From: JBLIRR01 sp049472395
Lineage (GTDB): Bacteria > SZUA-182 > DTGQ01 > JBLIRR01
DNA length: 23,578 nucleotides
NCBI GenBank assembly: GCA_049472395.1
Contig: JBLIRR010000065.1
Coordinates: 1-23,578 of the forward strand
Direction: 5' to 3'
Position 1 is the stretch's first letter. Every line of letters starts with the position of its first letter. The notes beneath the pieces were generated by a model. That model had not been told where the DNA came from and did not search any database. It worked only from the letters and a program-made list of their open reading frames with translations. Both the position numbers and the translations under genes were made by a program. Below, one piece after another: positions 1-8,933 of the stretch.

Positions 1-1121
1 GCATCAGCACAGGTGTTGCATACACTGGATGTAGAGTTAATTACTATTCTAGCAATACCACTAAACTCAAATGTACCTAGTACATTCCACTGACCTCCAT
101 TAGAGGTTTGATCCGCGTAAATTGTATCCAGCAGTACCTCCCCATCATATATCTCTATAGGAACAGCGGTACAGCGGGTATCGTGTTGCGTCCACCAAAG
201 AGAAATTTCCCAAGAACCTGCTGCACTCGCACAATAGGTGTATGTTGCACCAAGCTCTTTGCTAAAGAGTGAATCCACACCATAAGGATCCGGTGCACCT
301 GATATAGACCACGTCCCTGTAAATTCAGTTCCAGGATCATCACCATTATCAATAATTACTGGTGCAGGTGGACAAGAAGGAGGTTCAGCAAGTCTTATCG
401 CATCAGCACAGGTGTTGCATACACTGGATGTAGAGTTAATTACTATTCTAGCAATACCACTAAACTCAAATGTACCGAGCACATTCCACTGACCTCCATT
501 AGAGGTTTGATCCGCGTAAATTGTATCCAGCAGTACCTCCCCATCATATATCTCTATAGGAACAGCGGTACAGCGGGTATCGTGTTGCGTCCACCAAAGA
601 GAAATTTCCCAAGAACCTGCTGCACTCGCACAATAGGTGTATGTTGCACCAAGCTCTTTGCTAAAGAGTGAATCCACACCATAAGGATCCGGTGCACTTG
701 ATATAGACCACGTCCCTGTAAATTCAGTTCCAGGATCATCACCATTATCAATAATTACTGGTGCAGGTGGACAAGAAGGAGGTTCAGCAAGTCTTATCGC
801 ATCAGCACAGGTGTTGCATACACTGGATGTAGAGTTAATTACTATTCTAGCAATACCACTAAACTCAAATGTACCTAGTACATTCCACTGACCTCCATTA
901 GAGGTTTGATCCGCGTAAATTGTATCCAGCAGTACCTCCCCATCATATATCTCTATAGGAACAGCGGTACAGCGGGTATCGTGTTGCGTCCACCAAAGAG
1001 AAATTTCCCAAGAACCTGCTGCACTCGCACAATAGGTGTATGTTGCACCAAGCTCTTTGCTAAAGAGTGAATCCACACCATAAGGATCCGGTGCACCTGA
1101 TATAGACCACGTCCCTGTAAA
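1..1121 (-). repeat. 399-bp in-frame tandem repeat encoding golvesin/Xly-like domains
   Basis: Three copies occur head to tail: 1-399, 400-798 and 799 to about 1121, where the third diverges. The period is exactly 399 bp (133 codons), so the reading frame is kept. Copies 1 and 2 differ at only three places that I found (78/477, 81/480 and 299/698). Two are silent and one changes Gly to Ser; the third copy agrees with the first at all three. The array probably continues beyond the left edge. Confidence 0.95.
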
Positions 1122-4100
1122 TGAAGTTCCTAGATCACCATTATCGATAATTATTGGCGCAGGTGGACATGGAGGTCCGCAAATTAGCTCAAAATTAATA
1201 CCTGGGGTTTCTTCACCGGGATTTACTAGAACAGGATCAGCATCATCAGGATTATTCTTATTATTATAAAACTCCGTATTACAATCATCCCCACCTACTA
1301 CCTTCACTATATAGTATCCAGGACACAAATCATTAAGGTGATATTCTCCCTCAGGACCTGTGACATCCTCGCCAGCAACGCTTTGTGTAACTATATCGAT
1401 AGCCTGTACAGTTAAACCTGGAATCCTAATCCCAGTAACTTCATTTTCTACAGTTCCCAAAATGGCCCCTGCTAATTCTAAAGTAAAATCTATGCCTGTA
1501 ATATCTCCACCGTTTATAGGCACCGGGGTTGCCTGATCCTTAATACACGTATCATTATAATATTTCTCTGCATACCCATTTCCAACAGTCCTGACTATAT
1601 ACCCACCCGGGATTAGCTCACAAATTTCATAACTGCCATCAGGATCTGTCTCTGCACACCTGTTATCGTAATCTCGCGTTTCATGATCCGCACATACTAC
1701 AACTCCTCCAATCGGAAGTCCAGTAGCTTTATCTATTACTTCACCAGATATGCACCCCTTTAACTCTAATGTAAAATATATCTCTGTAACATGTTCTCCG
1801 CTCTCTACAGGAACTAAGGTTCTATCTTCCCATTTATAAGTATCATCATAAGTTTTACAGGCATAATCATTTCTACAAGCGACAACTGTATAATCACCCG
1901 GAGCTAGTTCACAAATTTCATAACTGCCATCAGAATCTGTTTCAGTGCACCTTTCATAAGGTAGCGTTTCATGATTCGCACATACTATAGCTCCTTCTAT
2001 CGGAAGTCCAGTAGCTTCATCCGTTACTATACCAGATATACACCCCCCCTCCTCTAAAGCAAAATTTATAGCTCCAACATGTTCACCACTCTCTAAGCAT
2101 ACAGGGGTTGCATCATCAATACTATAAGTATCATCATAATGTTTCCATGCATAATCATTTCCTCCGGAGATAACTATATGACAACCCGGAGGCAAATTCG
2201 CTATTGTATAACTACCCTCATCATTTGTCTGGATACCTCCCCACCAGAACCATGAATTCGTCTCCCGAACAAATACCTCAACTCCTCCAATCGGAAGTCC
2301 GGTATATTGATCTGTTACAGTTCCGGAAATGCTTCCTCCTGGCTCTAAAACAAAATCTATTCCTGTAATATGTTCACCATTCTCTAAACACACAGGAGTT
2401 GCATCATCAATATTATATGTATCATCATACCATTTATACGCATAAACCATTCCAACGGCCTGCACTTTATAACAACCGGCAATCACGTTCGGTATCGTGT
2501 AACTACCATCAGGCAATGTAAATGTATGAATGGGCCACCAAAAATCTTCATGAAACGATGTCACTTCGATACCAGCGAGTGCGTTCCCCAGATCATCAGT
2601 AATTCGTCCTGAAATGCTTCCTGCCCTTACTTTCAGATTACAGGCTACAATAGGAGGCTCTTCTTCACCACAATTGTGCTCAATTATGATATATTGACAA
2701 TATTCACCACTGTCAAGATAAGTCGCATCCATCTTCACTATAATTTCTATAGTCTCACCAGGAGCAATGGTATTCGAAGAAGGGGATACAGAGAGCCATT
2801 TTTCAAGATCAGCTTTAATAATCAAAGTGGGGGTGGATATCCATAAGAAATCACCATCGAATGCTAAACATTGACTATTGGATGGTCCTGGTGGCATAGG
2901 TGGTTCCTGTGGGGTAAAAAAGGAGGAAATAATAGTGCCATCTGAAGGATCAATCTTATAAGTTTTCCCACTATCCCGACCATTTGTCCATAAATAACGG
3001 CCATCATATGTTACCCCTGCCGGACGAGTATCTGGTGCTGGTATCGTATGTACTACTGTGCCGTTATCTGGGTCAATCTTATATAAGCTTGCCGTTTTCC
3101 AATCAACATTCCATAAATTCTTCCCGTCCCACGCTAAACCAACCGGTCCGCTGCCAGGTGAATCATAAGTTACTATAATATTTCCTGTTGAGTCAAGTCT
3201 GTGAATCTCGTCAGTATAAGGATCACATACCCAAAATGAGGAACCATCCCAGGCAAGACCACTAGGATTTATCCCCGGTATGGGCACCTCATCAAGAACC
3301 GTCCCAAAGTCGGCGGGGTCTAATTCATACAATATTTCATTATTCATACAACTTGCCCACAAACTTTCATCTCTCCATTCAAGACCCACAAAATCAACCC
3401 CCATATTATCAGCTTCACATGGTACCTGAAAATGAAGTATCTCATTTCCAAAATTTAATCCTTCACTTAAGGGCAAAGTATTTAACGTCATATTATTTAA
3501 GGGCAAGCTATTTAAAAGGATATTATTTATGGATTTATTATTTACATATATATCATTAGAATATATTTTATTATACGCAAAGGTTGTTTTCTCTGTTATA
3601 CTTCCGGTTTCATCTAAGAGCTTTTTATCTACTGGGCTAAATTCTGCATAGGATACCACATTATCGGATTCTACATTAGTACTAAGTATTTTATAGAGTT
3701 CATGGTCATATTCTTCTAAAATTGAAATCTCAAAATGCAGGTCATCACAGCCTTCATTGGCAGTATTCGTAATAAACAGACTGCGGGTAATTATCTGGCC
3801 AGGTTCAACATTCTCATTAAATTCTAGAGGCTCAAATGAAATTTCACAAGGAAGGGACGAGACTCCATTGCCTTTAAGGGGAATGATAATTTCTGAATTA
3901 TACTGCGCATTACTTAGCACAGTCATCGTTCCTTCATATGATTCTGCATCTGATGGGGTAAAGGTAACCAAAACCTCCTGCGAGCTAAAAGGGGGAATTG
4001 AAGTAGAGGTGATGTCAGGGGAAAATGGAGGTAAGACAGTAATCGAATTAACTTCTGTAATCTCATCACCGCAATTGGAAAGGGTAATTATTGCTGTACT

Positions 4101-7100
4101 GTGTGTACCAACATATACATTTCCAAAATCATAGCTCATTGGTAAAGCGGCAAGACGTGGCATTCCTTCAACTGTAAAGGTGCAAGGAATAGTGAGAGGA
4201 CTTTCTGTGGTAAGGTTATTGTGAAAGATTTGCAGCCATTCCTGATACCCTCCCCTGGGAAGCCCGGTCGCGTCCACTGATACTGAAATATCAGCTGATT
4301 GGTCAGGATTAATTATGCCGGAATCGGGCTCCACTCGGAGCCATCTCGGTGTGTGTCGAAACTCTACCCCCAGGGAATTCTTCAAATATTCTGTATTATA
4401 GGCAATAGTCAGGCCATCATTCTTTGTTCCATTCTGAATACCTATAGTGGCAGAGGAGACATCTCCAAACATCTCCTTATAATAACACCTAATTATGCCA
4501 TTGGCATAGAGGATAACCTGAAAGGTATATGTTCCTGTCTCATCAGTATTAATTACCTTATCAAACTGAATTACTGCCTTATCACCATCACCCTGAAAAT
4601 ACACTTCTCCACCGGCATCAGGATTAAGGTCATCCCAAAAGCAGGCAATCATATTAGCAGGAGCATTATTACTCGGTAAGGGATAATTTGTAAAAGGATC
4701 ACTTCCCTCACCAAGGGTGATAAATCCATTGGAAGAGACAAAAACAGTGTTAAAGTCATTCCCATAAAAGGGAAAAGTAAATTCTAAATTCACTTCTTCA
4801 TTACAGTCATCGCAATTCGATAGAGTTAATTGAGTTCCCGTGTCACTTATGTCATCCCATTCATATACTACCGGTCTTCCAAGATCATCAGAATCCATCC
4901 ATATGTAACCAAAAGCATCCGGGCCGCCACTGCTTAGGGTAACCGGCGATCCTATTCCTGTATCTTTCTCACCATTGGCTAGTTCTGTAAAAAGACTCTC
5001 ATCATAGACCTCATGAACAGAGACAGACAGGGAAACATCAGGAGTACTATGAGCAGCAACGATAAAATATTCAAGATCTGTATCACCGCTGTTTCCAATG
5101 GTTAAGGTCTTAAATAAAGAATCGCATACATCGACTGTCGCCTCAATGTTCTCTGGTTCAATCCTTAAATCAAAAGGGGATTTTCCCCTGCCCCTCAGAG
5201 AAATGATGATTGGAGGAATATCTTCCTGTTCACTCTCAGCAGTCATAGTCCCCTCAAATATTCCCATACCTGAGGGCGTAAAGGTAACCGGAACTTCAAG
5301 CGAGCTAAAAGGCATAATGGATACGGGTGTGGTTGTGGTAGTGGAAAATACGGAATTGCTGAAATCAATGGAATTGACAATTGTGGCCTCATCTCCGCAG
5401 TTGGAGAAAATGATTATTGACGTGTCACTCGAACCTTCACGCACATTGCCAAAATCATAGCTCATTGGGGAAGCGTCAAGGCGAGGCATTCCGTTCACGG
5501 TGAAGGCGCAAGGAATAGTAAGAGGATTTGCTGTGGAAGGATTATCATGATAAATCTGCACCCATGCCGGATAACTTCCCCTGGAAAATCCTGTTGCATC
5601 CACTGTTATTGAAACATCAATCGATTGGTCAGGATTAATTATGCCGGAATCAGGCTGTACCTTGAACCATCCCGGAGCAGGTCGAAACTCCACTGCTAAA
5701 GCATCTTTCACATATTCTGTATTGTAGGCAAGGGTGAGACCAGCATCCTTTGTTTCATTTTGGATACCAATGGTGGCAGTGGAGACATCTCCAAACATCA
5801 TCTTGTAATAGCACTTGATCCTGTCCTCAGCATAGAGGATCACCTGAAAGGTATATGAGCCTATTTCATCAACATGAGCACAATTATCAAATTGGACTAC
5901 CGCTCTGTCGCCATCACTCAGAAAATATACATCTCCGCTTACTTTGGGACTAAGGTCATCCCAAAAGCAGGCAATTAGATTCGCTGGGGCACTCCCGGTT
6001 GGCAAGGGATAATTATTAAAATGATCGGCCCCCTCACCGAAGGTTATAAATCCATTTGAAGAAACATACATACTGGTAAATTCATTCCCATAAAAGGAAA
6101 AGGTAAAGCCCAAAGACACCTCTTGATAACAATCGTCACAATTAGATACAGTCAATTGAGTTCCTGTGGAGCTAATATCCTCCCATTCATATGACACCGG
6201 CTCTCCGGGCACATCGGAATCCATCCACATATAACCAAAACTATCCGGACCACCACTACTTAAGGTCACCGGTGATCCTATACTCTCATCCTGCTCACCC
6301 TCGGGGAATTCAGTAACGTGATTCTCATCATAGATTTCATGAGAAGATACAGATAACATAATATCTGAGGTTCTGTCTGTGGGCACAATAAAATACTCAA
6401 CACCACTCTCACCACTATTCCCAATGATTAATGTTTTTGAAACTGAATCACATACATCGACTGTGGCCTCAATATTGTCTGGCTCAACCCTAATATCATA
6501 AGGGGACTTCCCTGTCCCACTTAAAGAGATACTTATTGTAGGATTATCCCCTGCATTACTCTCTACAACCATAGATCCCTCAAATCTCCCCATAGCTGAG
6601 GGGGTAAAGGTAACCGGAACTTCAAGTGAACTAAAAGGGGCAATGGATACAGGAGTATTAGTGGTGGTGGAATATACAGAACTGCTGAAATTAATCCCAC
6701 TCACTTCAGTGGCCTCATCGCCATCATTAGAGAGAGTGATTACCTTTGTATCATAGGAGCCATCATTCACCTTACCAAAATCATAGCTCATTGGTGAGGC
6801 AACAAGACGGCGCATCCCTTCAACTATGAGGGTGCAGGGAACAATAAGAGGATTTGCTTGAGTAACTTTATCGTGAAAAATTTCCAGCCCTCCGCTATAG
6901 GTGCCCCTGGAAAATCCTGCTGTATCCAATGTTACTGTAACGTGGGCTAAATCCCCGGGATTAATTGTGCCCGAAGCCGGTCGTGGACTGAGCCATTTTG
7001 GAGCAAGGCGAAACTCCACCGCAAGAGAATCTTTCAAATATTCTTTATTGTAAGCAACTTCTAAACCATCATCCTTTGTTTCATTCTGAATACCTACAGT

Positions 7101-7841
7101 CGCAGAGTTGATATCTCCAAACATCACCTGATAATAATATCTAATTTTACCGTCAGCATAGAGAACAGCCTGAAAGGTATAAGGGCCTTGCTCATTAATA
7201 TTCATAACATTATCAAACTGGACTACCGCTTTATCACCATCATCCTGAAAATAAATGTCTCCTCCGGTTCCAGGATCAAGGTCATCCCAAAAGCAGGCAA
7301 TTAGATTCGCTGGGGCACTCCCGCTTGGCAAGGGAGAATTTGTGCGCTGAGAGTTTCCCTCACCAAGCGTAATGAATCCATTTGAACAGACATAAATACT
7401 GGTAAACTCATTACCATAAAAGGGAAAAGGAAAACTCAAACTCACCTCTTCGTATCTATCATCATAATCAGATACCCCCAATCGAGTTCCTGTGATGCTT
7501 ATATCAATCCACTCATATACTACCGGGCCTCCAGGCTTATCAGAATCAAGCCATTGATAACCAAAATTATCCGGGCTGCCACTATTTAAAGTAGTGTCAG
7601 TGGCAGCAATATAATAATGAAGATCAGTGTCGCTATTGTTTCCAATAGCCAAAGTTCTGGAAACAGAATTACCCACGGGGACTGTCTCCTCAAAACTGGT
7701 TGGATTAACCCAGATTTCTTCAGCTTGATTCTGTGTAACGTAAACACCATTCAGGCCAGCGGTTACATATAAAGCAATCATGGACAAATATAATAAGCAT
7801 AGCGCAGCGATTGATGATGATAACTTGCTTTTCTCTGTCAT
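1..7841 (-). CDS. Giant secreted multi-domain repeat protein (C-terminus outside window)
   Basis: The frame stays open from ATG at 7841 to the left edge (2,613 codons), with AAGGAG about 8 bases upstream. The N-terminus is a signal peptide (hydrophobic stretch about residues 9-30). Then come three related ~440-residue modules (about residues 40-1325). Each joins a domain with a FPFYGNEFTS / SSNGFITLGEG / LIACFWDDL pattern to a choice-of-anchor-D-like Ig fold (SPMSYDFGxV...VPVTFTPS). Next are an Asn/Leu-rich linker (about 1400-1460), five beta-propeller-like blades with the pattern GLAWDGxxLW (about 1466-1670), five carboxypeptidase-regulatory-like domains starting G-x-ISG-x-V-x-D (about 1739-2217), and at least three golvesin/Xly-type domains (VIIDNGD...SLFSKELGATYTY...CADAIRL). 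I infer an exported surface or matrix protein for adhesion or carbohydrate binding. No catalytic motif is visible. The real length and any C-terminal sorting signal lie outside the window. Confidence 0.9.
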   Translation of the reverse strand, partial: MTEKSKLSSSIAALCLLYLSMIALYVTAGLNGVYVTQNQAEEIWVNPTSFEETVPVGNSVSRTLAIGNNSDTDLHYYIAATDTTLNSGSPDNFGYQWLDSDKPGGPVVYEWIDISITGTRLGVSDYDDRYEEVSLSFPFPFYGNEFTSIYVCSNGFITLGEGNSQRTNSPLPSGSAPANLIACFWDDLDPGTGGDIYFQDDGDKAVVQFDNVMNINEQGPYTFQAVLYADGKIRYYYQVMFGDINSATVGIQNETKDDGLEVAYNKEYLKDSLAVEFRLAPKWLSPRPASGTINPGDLAHVTVTLDTAGFSRGTYSGGLEIFHDKVTQANPLIVPCTLIVEGMRRLVASPMSYDFGKVNDGSYDTKVITLSNDGDEATEVSGINFSSSVYSTTTNTPVSIAPFSSLEVPVTFTPSAMGRFEGSMVVESNAGDNPTISISLSGTGKSPYDIRVEPDNIEATVDVCDSVSKTLIIGNSGESGVEYFIVPTDRTSDIMLSVSSHEIYDENHVTEFPEGEQDESIGSPVTLSSGGPDSFGYMWMDSDVPGEPVSYEWEDISSTGTQLTVSNCDDCYQEVSLGFTFSFYGNEFTSMYVSSNGFITFGEGADHFNNYPLPTGSAPANLIACFWDDLSPKVSGDVYFLSDGDRAVVQFDNCAHVDEIGSYTFQVILYAEDRIKCYYKMMFGDVSTATIGIQNETKDAGLTLAYNTEYVKDALAVEFRPAPGWFKVQPDSGIINPDQSIDVSITVDATGFSRGSYPAWVQIYHDNPSTANPLTIPCAFTVNGMPRLDASPMSYDFGNVREGSSDTSIIIFSNCGDEATIVNSIDFSNSVFSTTTTTPVSIMPFSSLEVPVTFTPSGMGIFEGTMTAESEQEDIPPIIISLRGRGKSPFDLRIEPENIEATVDVCDSLFKTLTIGNSGDTDLEYFIVAAHSTPDVSLSVSVHEVYDESLFTELANGEKDTGIGSPVTLSSGGPDAFGYIWMDSDDLGRPVVYEWDDISDTGTQLTLSNCDDCNEEVNLEFTFPFYGNDFNTVFVSSNGFITLGEGSDPFTNYPLPSNNAPANMIACFWDDLNPDAGGEVYFQGDGDKAVIQFDKVINTDETGTYTFQVILYANGIIRCYYKEMFGDVSSATIGIQNGTKNDGLTIAYNTEYLKNSLGVEFRHTPRWLRVEPDSGIINPDQSADISVSVDATGLPRGGYQEWLQIFHNNLTTESPLTIPCTFTVEGMPRLAALPMSYDFGNVYVGTHSTAIITLSNCGDEITEVNSITVLPPFSPDITSTSIPPFSSQEVLVTFTPSDAESYEGTMTVLSNAQYNSEIIIPLKGNGVSSLPCEISFEPLEFNENVEPGQIITRSLFITNTANEGCDDLHFEISILEEYDHELYKILSTNVESDNVVSYAEFSPVDKKLLDETGSITEKTTFAYNKIYSNDIYVNNKSINNILLNSLPLNNMTLNTLPLSEGLNFGNEILHFQVPCEADNMGVDFVGLEWRDESLWASCMNNEILYELDPADFGTVLDEVPIPGINPSGLAWDGSSFWVCDPYTDEIHRLDSTGNIIVTYDSPGSGPVGLAWDGKNLWNVDWKTASLYKIDPDNGTVVHTIPAPDTRPAGVTYDGRYLWTNGRDSGKTYKIDPSDGTIISSFFTPQEPPMPPGPSNSQCLAFDGDFLWISTPTLIIKADLEKWLSVSPSSNTIAPGETIEIIVKMDATYLDSGEYCQYIIIEHNCGEEEPPIVACNLKVRAGSISGRITDDLGNALAGIEVTSFHEDFWWPIHTFTLPDGSYTIPNVIAGCYKVQAVGMVYAYKWYDDTYNIDDATPVCLENGEHITGIDFVLEPGGSISGTVTDQYTGLPIGGVEVFVRETNSWFWWGGIQTNDEGSYTIANLPPGCHIVISGGNDYAWKHYDDTYSIDDATPVCLESGEHVGAINFALEEGGCISGIVTDEATGLPIEGAIVCANHETLPYERCTETDSDGSYEICELAPGDYTVVACRNDYACKTYDDTYKWEDRTLVPVESGEHVTEIYFTLELKGCISGEVIDKATGLPIGGVVVCADHETRDYDNRCAETDPDGSYEICELIPGGYIVRTVGNGYAEKYYNDTCIKDQATPVPINGGDITGIDFTLELAGAILGTVENEVTGIRIPGLTVQAIDIVTQSVAGEDVTGPEGEYHLNDLCPGYYIVKVVGGDDCNTEFYNNKNNPDDADPVLVNPGEETPGINFELICGPPCPPAPIIIDNGDLGTSFTGTWSISGAPDPYGVDSLFSKELGATYTYCASAAGSWEISLWWTQHDTRCTAVPIEIYDGEVLLDTIYADQTSNGGQWNVLGTFEFSGIARIVINSTSSVCNTCADAIRLAEPPSCPPAPVIIDNGDDPGTEFTGTWSISSAPDPYGVDSLFSKELGATYTYCASAAGSWEISLWWTQHDTRCTAVPIEIYDGEVLLDTIYADQTSNGGQWNVLGTFEFSGIARIVINSTSSVCNTCADAIRLAEPPSCPPAPVIIDNGDDPGTEFTGTWSISGAPDPYGVDSLFSKELGATYTYCASAAGSWEISLWWTQHDTRCTAVPIEIYDGEVLLDTIYADQTSNGGQWNVLGTFEFSGIARIVINSTSSVCNTCAD
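1190..2625 (-). repeat. Five diverged carboxypeptidase-regulatory-like domain repeats
   Basis: This stretch of the giant gene holds five units of about 288-295 bp, beginning near 2625, 2343, 2055, 1761 and 1470 (reading right to left). Each opens with G-x-ISG-x-V-x-D (the last is GAILGTVENE), and the middle ones continue with TGLPIGGV or similar. Most include YDDTY followed by a PVCLENGEH-like segment. They are clearly related but diverged, unlike the 399-bp repeats downstream. Such beta-sandwich domains act as structural spacers in many exported proteins. Confidence 0.8.
3865..7720 (-). repeat. Three ~1.2-1.3 kb diverged modules in the giant gene
   Basis: Module boundaries fall near 7720, 6500, 5180 and 3865. 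Modules II and III have a period of about 1,315-1,320 bp. Module I is about 100 bp shorter because it lacks the VSxHEVYDE / IGSPVTLSSGG segment present in the other two. Each module ends with an S-GTGKSP-like linker or a variant (RGRGKSP, KGNGVSS), and the next begins with a VEPxNIEATVDVCDS-like segment. Confidence 0.85.
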
Positions 7842-7909
7842 TCCTTTTTCTCCTTCTTAGCTTTTTTTATTTTTCCTTCACACACCCAATTCGATCTTTG
7901 CATCATTTC

Positions 7910-8164
7910 TTACATATGGAGTCTTGCAGACCCTATTGGAAAGCCTGCATAATGGTGGAGGGGTATATGAAGAATCAGGCTCACTAAAGAATCGATTCCC
8001 TGCTCGATAGCGAAACGTCTTAAATATGTGTTCCTCGAATCGAAAGTTGTCACTCCAATGGTCTTCTGTTCTAAAGGCATTTTCTGCTTATTTTCTCGAA
8101 GCTGTCGGAATTGAGATTCGATGCAGTAATGCGTATGCTTTATAGAATAGCATTGAGCAGCCAT
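7910..8164 (-). CDS. Doubtful small ORF, 84 aa, possible gene remnant
   Basis: An open frame of 84 codons starts at an ATG with no visible Shine-Dalgarno sequence. The C-terminal part looks protein-like (FDSRNTYLRRFAIEQGID, then HIPLHHYAGFPIG), which is unusual for a chance frame. I do not recognise a family. There is no signal peptide or membrane segment. It sits alone in a gene-poor region upstream of the giant gene, so it could be a remnant of a larger gene or noise. Confidence 0.2.
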   Translation of the reverse strand: MAAQCYSIKHTHYCIESQFRQLRENKQKMPLEQKTIGVTTFDSRNTYLRRFAIEQGIDSLVSLILHIPLHHYAGFPIGSARLHM

Positions 8165-8706
8165 ATAATTTTTAATGCAGCATCTATTGCAGCACTTATT
8201 AAGATATATGCTGTATAATCAGTAATAAGAGCAAATAAGAGCAAATAGAATGCCACATTGTAACTTATTGATATTATTGATATATTTACTCGGAAATTAA
8301 TTAATAATGTAAATCTTTTTTACGAAAATAAAAGAGAATCACTATGCGAGATTCTTGTATACTGTTGATAAATTAATTAGTTAGGGAAGACATCCCTTTA
8401 AAAAAAGCAACGTAATCTTAATTTACAGTGTAAAAATTCTAATAGAAAAAATACAATAGTTCCGACAGAAAATCTGAGGATACAGGCATAACAAGAGATT
8501 GTTATTTTCATTTTCAGGTCGCTATGTAATCAATACCGAAAATAATCCATAACACATTCTCACTTGACAAGCTCATCAATAATGAAGAGAATGAAAGGGT
8601 GATTTACATTCCAGGTGACTCATGATAAGCAGAAAAAGAATTTTGAAAAATCGGTGGAGTAAAATTTCAAAAATTCAGTTTCCAGGAATCTTAGGAGCTG
8701 TATTGT

Positions 8707-8769
8707 ATGGGAAAGCTTCGACTAACTGCTAAGCAGTCTATTCTGCTGTTGGGTGTTTCGTTACATTAA
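8707..8769 (+). pseudogene. Possible remnant of a membrane sensor N-terminus
   Basis: ATG with AGGAG 9 bases upstream opens a 20-codon frame, MGKLRLTAKQSILLLGVSLH. This resembles the first residues of methyl-accepting chemotaxis proteins and sensor kinases (basic start followed by a LLLGVSL-type membrane helix), then stops abruptly. No continuation is seen in other frames. It could be a truncated gene start or chance. Confidence 0.2.
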
Positions 8770-8908
8770 ATTGTTTTATGAAGTATAATTCGGTAAGCTT
8801 AAAAACTCAATAAATTTAATGCTACGAATATTCGCGAAGGACAGACATTTCTTTCTTATTAACTGGTTTCATAATATATTCCTGGGCTTATCAAATGACA
8901 AGATTTAG

Positions 8909-8933
8909 GCCGATAGGTTCATGATTTATCGGC
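8909..8933 (-). terminator. Weak hairpin at the end of the MFS/spermidine-synthase-like gene
   Basis: A 7-bp perfect stem (gccgata 8909-8915 with tatcggc 8927-8933) with an 11-base loop overlaps the TGA stop codon at 8919-8921. On the minus strand it is followed by an AT-rich run without a clear U-tract. It may be a weak terminator or may protect the transcript end. Confidence 0.35.

Larger units (their letters stand above)
7842..8918. other. Sparse ~1.1 kb region between two minus-strand genes
   Basis: This AT-rich stretch holds the upstream region of the giant gene, one doubtful 84-codon frame (7910-8164, minus), a 20-codon plus-strand frame with a fair ribosome binding site (8707-8769), and a 13-bp palindrome at 8725-8737. 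A short direct repeat (aagagcaaat, twice) lies near 8226-8246. I see no RNA gene or mobile element. It probably contains decayed coding sequence. Confidence 0.5.

Noticed and set aside
155..751. Two identical 65-codon minus-strand frames (155-352 and 554-751)
   Set aside because: They are out-of-frame shadows of the 399-bp repeats of the giant gene; their identity merely reflects the repeat.
1..1121. Repeat array considered as CRISPR or non-coding satellite
   Set aside because: The unit is 399 bp without spacers, keeps the reading frame and encodes a recognisable extracellular domain, so it is a coding domain repeat.
3757..5460. Several plus-strand frames of 120-126 codons opposite the giant gene
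   Set aside because: They lie antisense to a continuous minus-strand coding frame with recognisable domains and have no start signals.
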